This document shows positions 61,180-64,000 of a stretch of 64,000 nt of DNA, piece by piece. The position numbers were made by a program, and so were the translations under genes. Positions within the stretch are counted from its first letter, which is position 1; every line of letters begins with the position of its first letter. The stretch comes from JAJTFA01 sp051715425 (lineage in GTDB: Bacteria; Bacteroidota; Bacteroidia; UKL13-3): assembly GCA_051715425.1 (NCBI GenBank), contig JBPXJS010000044.1:62001-126000 (forward strand), in the 5' to 3' direction. The notes beneath the pieces are model-generated. The model did no database searches and was not told where the DNA came from. It worked only from the letters and a program-made list of their open reading frames with translations.

Positions 61180-62974
61180 GAAGTTTGAAGACGATTTGCA
61201 GCAACAACTCGGCAACCATGAGGTAAAACCTTCCGGGTCGCTGTGGGACAAGCTTGACCAAGAACTTGGTGAGGGAGGTTTTGAGCAAAAAGTACAAACC
61301 AAACTGGATAATTTTGAAATGGTTCCATACAGTGATACCTGGCAAAAAATAGAAGCGCAGTTACCACTGGAGCCTGTTTCAAATCCATGGCTGCGTTATC
61401 TTGGGGCATCTCTTATCGCTTTATTATTTGTATCGGGGGTATATATCGGTTATCAATTAAATATCCCATCCGAAGGTGCCGGAAAACAAACTCCTGGCGC
61501 TCCAAGGCAAATTTCTGAGGCTGCTTCTGAAGTAAATGTTATTCCGGCAAATGGAGAACTTTTGGCTAAAGAAACTCCTCTTAGTGATGAGGAAAGTTTG
61601 AAAACTGAAAAAGGAGCTGAAAAAAAGCGGGCTATACAGCATAAGGATAAACGCACAACGCAGAATGATCCTCAGCAAGTAGCCGAAGTAAAACAAACCA
61701 TTGTTCCTTCAACCAATCAAACCACCGATAAGGATATGGCCGCTGAGGCACCAAAACGTTCTCAGAAAGAATCATTGCCTGCCAATTCAACCAATAAAAA
61801 ACAATTGCTGGCAGAAACTGCAGGGCAACATAAACCATCCGATAAAACAGATAGGAAGGCAGAAAGAAAAAAACGCCCCGGCAGGCAAATAAGAACCAAT
61901 ATGCTTCAGGCTGCAACAACTGGTTCAGCAGCTGCGCATCCAGTGGCAAAAACAAACGAACCTGATCATGCATCAGCCGGCCTTATTGCCGCTGCTTCCA
62001 AAACAGATCAGCCAGTTGCAGCAAAACCAGAGGGAGTTTCGACTGCTTCAGCAGAACCACAAACTTCTCCCGTGCAAAATAATTTACCACAACAACCCCC
62101 ACCAGCTTCAGAAAGTGCCTTACCTGCCAATCCATCTGCACCACCAGCTGGTGTAGCAGGAAATACCGGTACAGTTGCTGATCCTGCTTCCGTACCTGCT
62201 GTTTCAGACTCCGCAAAGCAAGCATATCTTGCAGCAGGTAAACAGGCTGATGAAAAATACGATGAAGAAAAACCCGGAAAATTTTCCGTGCTGATTATGG
62301 TTGGAGGGCACTACTCAATGAATGACTTAAAAGCCCCATCATCTGCAAACCTGCCGCTTGATGAAAATATAGCATTGCGTAAAAGCATAGAAAAACCACA
62401 GATCGATTGGTCGGGTGGTTTTTATGTTGATTACATGATAAACGACAAATGGAGGGTAGCAGCCGGTATAAGCATGCTTAATTTTTCTCAGCAATTTTAT
62501 TATGACACCAAACCGGCTTCAGGCGCAACCAATGGAGCAGGAGAGAGTGGTGCAGGGGTGCTTTTCCCAAATGATTCTATCCTTGGTGGAAATACATTTA
62601 ATACCCGCATTCGCTATAGCTGGACAGAATTTCCTTTGCTTGTAACCTACAAAATAACCAACTCGCTAAAATGGAATATAGAGTTGCAGGGAGGGGTTAG
62701 TTATGCAACACTCAGTGCCGTTGATGCCGCTATGGTTTCTTATGATAATACAGGTTTGCTGGTGCTAAAAACAGCAGACGCCTTTCCGGGACTTCAAAAT
62801 AGTGTATTCGCCATTTTAAATCCGGCCATCACGTATACCTTAAATGAAAAAGTAGCCATAGGAATGCATCCAACGTTTAAATACAGCATCAACTCTATGG
62901 TAAAGAATGAAAACTGGGTACAACAGCATCCTTATTTTATGGGCTTAACCTTATCCCTCAGGCGCAGATTCTAA
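61154..62974 (+). CDS. Predicted inner-to-outer-membrane protein with C-terminal barrel
   Basis: A 606-residue protein with a cytoplasmic N-terminus, one membrane helix (about residues 81-102, YLGASLIALLFVSGVYIGYQ), a long Gln/Lys/Pro/Ala/Ser-rich, probably disordered segment (about 105-375), and a C-terminal beta-rich domain (FSVLIMVGGHYSMND, FYVDYMINDKWRVAAGISM, MGLTLSLRRRF) that resembles an outer-membrane beta-barrel of the PorT type. The cytoplasmic part holds two related motifs of about 28 residues, each ending in a Trp block (SLWDKLDQEL and DTWQKIEAQL). It overlaps the sigma factor gene by 26 bp. Context suggests that it controls the sigma factor. Confidence 0.75.
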   Translation: MSLFRNRNKKFEDDLQQQLGNHEVKPSGSLWDKLDQELGEGGFEQKVQTKLDNFEMVPYSDTWQKIEAQLPLEPVSNPWLRYLGASLIALLFVSGVYIGYQLNIPSEGAGKQTPGAPRQISEAASEVNVIPANGELLAKETPLSDEESLKTEKGAEKKRAIQHKDKRTTQNDPQQVAEVKQTIVPSTNQTTDKDMAAEAPKRSQKESLPANSTNKKQLLAETAGQHKPSDKTDRKAERKKRPGRQIRTNMLQAATTGSAAAHPVAKTNEPDHASAGLIAAASKTDQPVAAKPEGVSTASAEPQTSPVQNNLPQQPPPASESALPANPSAPPAGVAGNTGTVADPASVPAVSDSAKQAYLAAGKQADEKYDEEKPGKFSVLIMVGGHYSMNDLKAPSSANLPLDENIALRKSIEKPQIDWSGGFYVDYMINDKWRVAAGISMLNFSQQFYYDTKPASGATNGAGESGAGVLFPNDSILGGNTFNTRIRYSWTEFPLLVTYKITNSLKWNIELQGGVSYATLSAVDAAMVSYDNTGLLVLKTADAFPGLQNSVFAILNPAITYTLNEKVAIGMHPTFKYSINSMVKNENWVQQHPYFMGLTLSLRRRF

Positions 62975-62986
62975 TTTCCCATTCTC

Positions 62987-63080
62987 TATCCCTTTCTGTT
63001 TACCTTTCTCCTTCTCTTTCTCTTTCTCTTTCCCTTTCTCTTTCTGTTTCTCTTTCTGTTTCTCTTTCTGTCTCTCCTCC
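62987..63080. repeat. Pyrimidine hexamer repeat (CTTTCT/TTTCTC)
   Basis: A tract of more than 90 bases built almost only of C and T, with repeats of the form CTTTCT, TTTCTG and TCTTTC. Such homopyrimidine tracts may form triplex or slipped DNA. It lies 13 bases after the end of the membrane protein gene and is not coding. It could be a simple sequence expansion that alters the spacing to the promoter of the gene at 63186. Confidence 0.85.
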
Positions 63081-63185
63081 CCAATTGGCTTGTAAATTTC
63101 CACACTTAATATGTGCTTAACTGGTTTTAAAACAGCATAACTTTCACTAACTTTACGTTAATCAATTTTAGAAAGGAGATGTTTT

Positions 63186-63896
63186 ATGAAATCGCTTCAC
63201 CCCAATTGGTTTTTCGAGCATATTACCGACTTTGAGTACAAAAAATATGTGTTACTGGCTTACCTGCAGGATGTGCACAAACAGTTTAATGAAACAAGGT
63301 TGTATCCGGGTTTGTCTGATCTGGTTTTTCATTACCGCAACCTCACTTCTTTTCAGAAACAGCGTGATGCCTTATTTGCTTCTTTTCCTGAGCAGATATC
63401 TGAAATTGACCTGAAAAATTTTAAGGTGTCTTTCAGCAAAGTAATCAGCAATGATGACCTGATGAAACACCTCTCAGAAGTGGTGAATTATTCCATACCT
63501 GAAATACGCAAGCACCTGGATGAAGGGAAGGAGATTTATGATTTTATAGAAAAGGAAATGATTATGGTGCCGGTTGGTATTTTACCCATTTACCGCAACG
63601 AAGGATATATGCTGCTGCATGAGGGCGATGCCAAAGAAATAAAGGTGTATGAGTATGAAGTAAAATTATTTACACATGAAGAAGACCAGTTCAGGGCAGT
63701 CTCCACCCAATACCTTACCTCATACCGCAAGAGTTTTGTGAATACGGCCGAGAATATTAAAATAGATATGGTAAGGACCAGAAAAAAATTGCCCAATCCG
63801 GCTACGTTTTCTGTTGAAACCACTTACGAATACCCGCTTGAGGAAACCGTGATACCTGTGGCCAAACGATTGCTGATGCAATATATCAGCTCGTAA
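63186..63896 (+). CDS. Conserved hypothetical protein with strong Shine-Dalgarno
   Basis: A 236-residue protein with no signal peptide; it is rich in charged and aromatic residues (NWFFEHITDFEYKKYVLLAY, FHYRNLTSFQKQRDALF) and ends VAKRLLMQYISS. The strong AGAAAGGAG (63171-63179) lies six bases from the ATG, unlike most of its neighbours. The gene seems to be a Bacteroidota conserved hypothetical protein; I do not assign a function. The convergent terminator follows at 63905-63936. Confidence 0.7.
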   Translation: MKSLHPNWFFEHITDFEYKKYVLLAYLQDVHKQFNETRLYPGLSDLVFHYRNLTSFQKQRDALFASFPEQISEIDLKNFKVSFSKVISNDDLMKHLSEVVNYSIPEIRKHLDEGKEIYDFIEKEMIMVPVGILPIYRNEGYMLLHEGDAKEIKVYEYEVKLFTHEEDQFRAVSTQYLTSYRKSFVNTAENIKIDMVRTRKKLPNPATFSVETTYEYPLEETVIPVAKRLLMQYISS

Positions 63897-63904
63897 GGGC
63901 AATA

Positions 63905-63936
63905 AAAAAAGCTGTGTTATCCGACACAGCTTTTTT
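63905..63936. terminator. Bidirectional intrinsic terminator
   Basis: AAAAAAGCTGTG / CACAGCTTTTTT forms a 12-bp perfect stem with an 8-base loop (TTATCCGA). The flanking A and T runs allow termination on either strand, so it can end both the gene at 63186 and the truncated minus-strand gene at 63955. Confidence 0.85.
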
Positions 63937-63954
63937 ACTTATAAAAGAATAATG

Positions 63955-64000
63955 TTATTTATTTTCCTGTGGTTGAGATCCATCTTCCGGTGTTGCGGTA
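63955..64000 (-). CDS. 3' end of a minus-strand gene (partial)
   Basis: The last 46 bases of the window contain a minus-strand open frame that ends TPEDGSQPQENK followed by a stop (TAA at 63955-63957). The frame is open to the window edge and the stop lies 18 bases before the bidirectional terminator. No product can be assigned from 14 residues. Confidence 0.4.
   Translation of the reverse strand, partial: TATPEDGSQPQENK

Noticed and set aside
1..64000. tRNA, rRNA or CRISPR array
   Set aside because: No cloverleaf-type sequence, rRNA segment or regularly spaced repeat was seen when reading the intergenic regions.

Overview
The window comes from a member of the Bacteroidota, probably of a Chitinophagales/Sphingobacteriales type (the lower rank is inference). 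Support: three secreted proteins end in type IX secretion (T9SS) sorting domains with Y/F-PNP motifs; there is a TonB-dependent receptor with a CarboxypepD-regulatory-like extension; a LytS/LytTR two-gene system; few Shine-Dalgarno sequences; and several promoters that fit the Bacteroidota -7 box TAnnTTTG. TTG start codons appear repeatedly. I found no rRNA, tRNA or CRISPR array.

Region 1 (1-11392) is a surface-polysaccharide locus: two Wzx-like flippases, Wzy-like polymerase and WaaL-like ligase, a WbaP/ExoY-type initiating sugar transferase, two GT4-type transferases, a GT39-like and a GT87-like membrane transferase, and an embedded 2OG-Fe(II) oxygenase. Most genes are co-directional and overlap by a few bases; only the GT39-like gene is reversed. 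Region 2 (11407-20685) continues in the same direction with a CxxCH lipoprotein, a SPASM-type radical SAM protein, two methyltransferases, a nucleotidyltransferase-fold protein and three B12-binding-type radical SAM proteins. It looks like an uncharacterised modification or biosynthetic pathway and is one of the two best candidates for new biology here.

Region 3 (20696-31580) is mostly core genes (YjbR-like, LTA-synthase-like sulfatase-fold protein, murB, rlmD, a GT2 transferase, aroQ, xerD, hutU) plus two tiny membrane proteins. Between xerD and hutU sits an AAA+ ATPase gene bracketed by two identical 39-bp palindromic direct repeats that touch its stop codon and lie just before its start. 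This gene-plus-repeat unit is the other strong candidate. Region 4 (31708-35070) is a probable metal-uptake cluster: His-rich protein, TonB-dependent receptor and Asp/His-rich lipoprotein. A repeat-rich gene-free stretch follows (35071-35698).

Region 5 (35699-44588) holds a MacAB-like ABC exporter with two paralogous permeases, a metallophosphoesterase, a T9SS-exported serine hydrolase and a LytS/LytTR pair whose upstream region has direct repeats 21 bp apart. Region 6 (44626-51028) has an AT-rich orphan gene, an AlkB-like monooxygenase, small hypothetical genes, hutH and hisS; hutH lies about 17 kb from hutU. Region 7 (51184-64000) has two tandem T9SS propeller-like paralogs, a second serine hydrolase, PPK2, groEL/groES, an ECF sigma factor overlapping a gene for a predicted inner-to-outer-membrane protein, and a conserved hypothetical gene. 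A truncated gene enters at each edge of the window: the flippase on the left and a gene end on the right.
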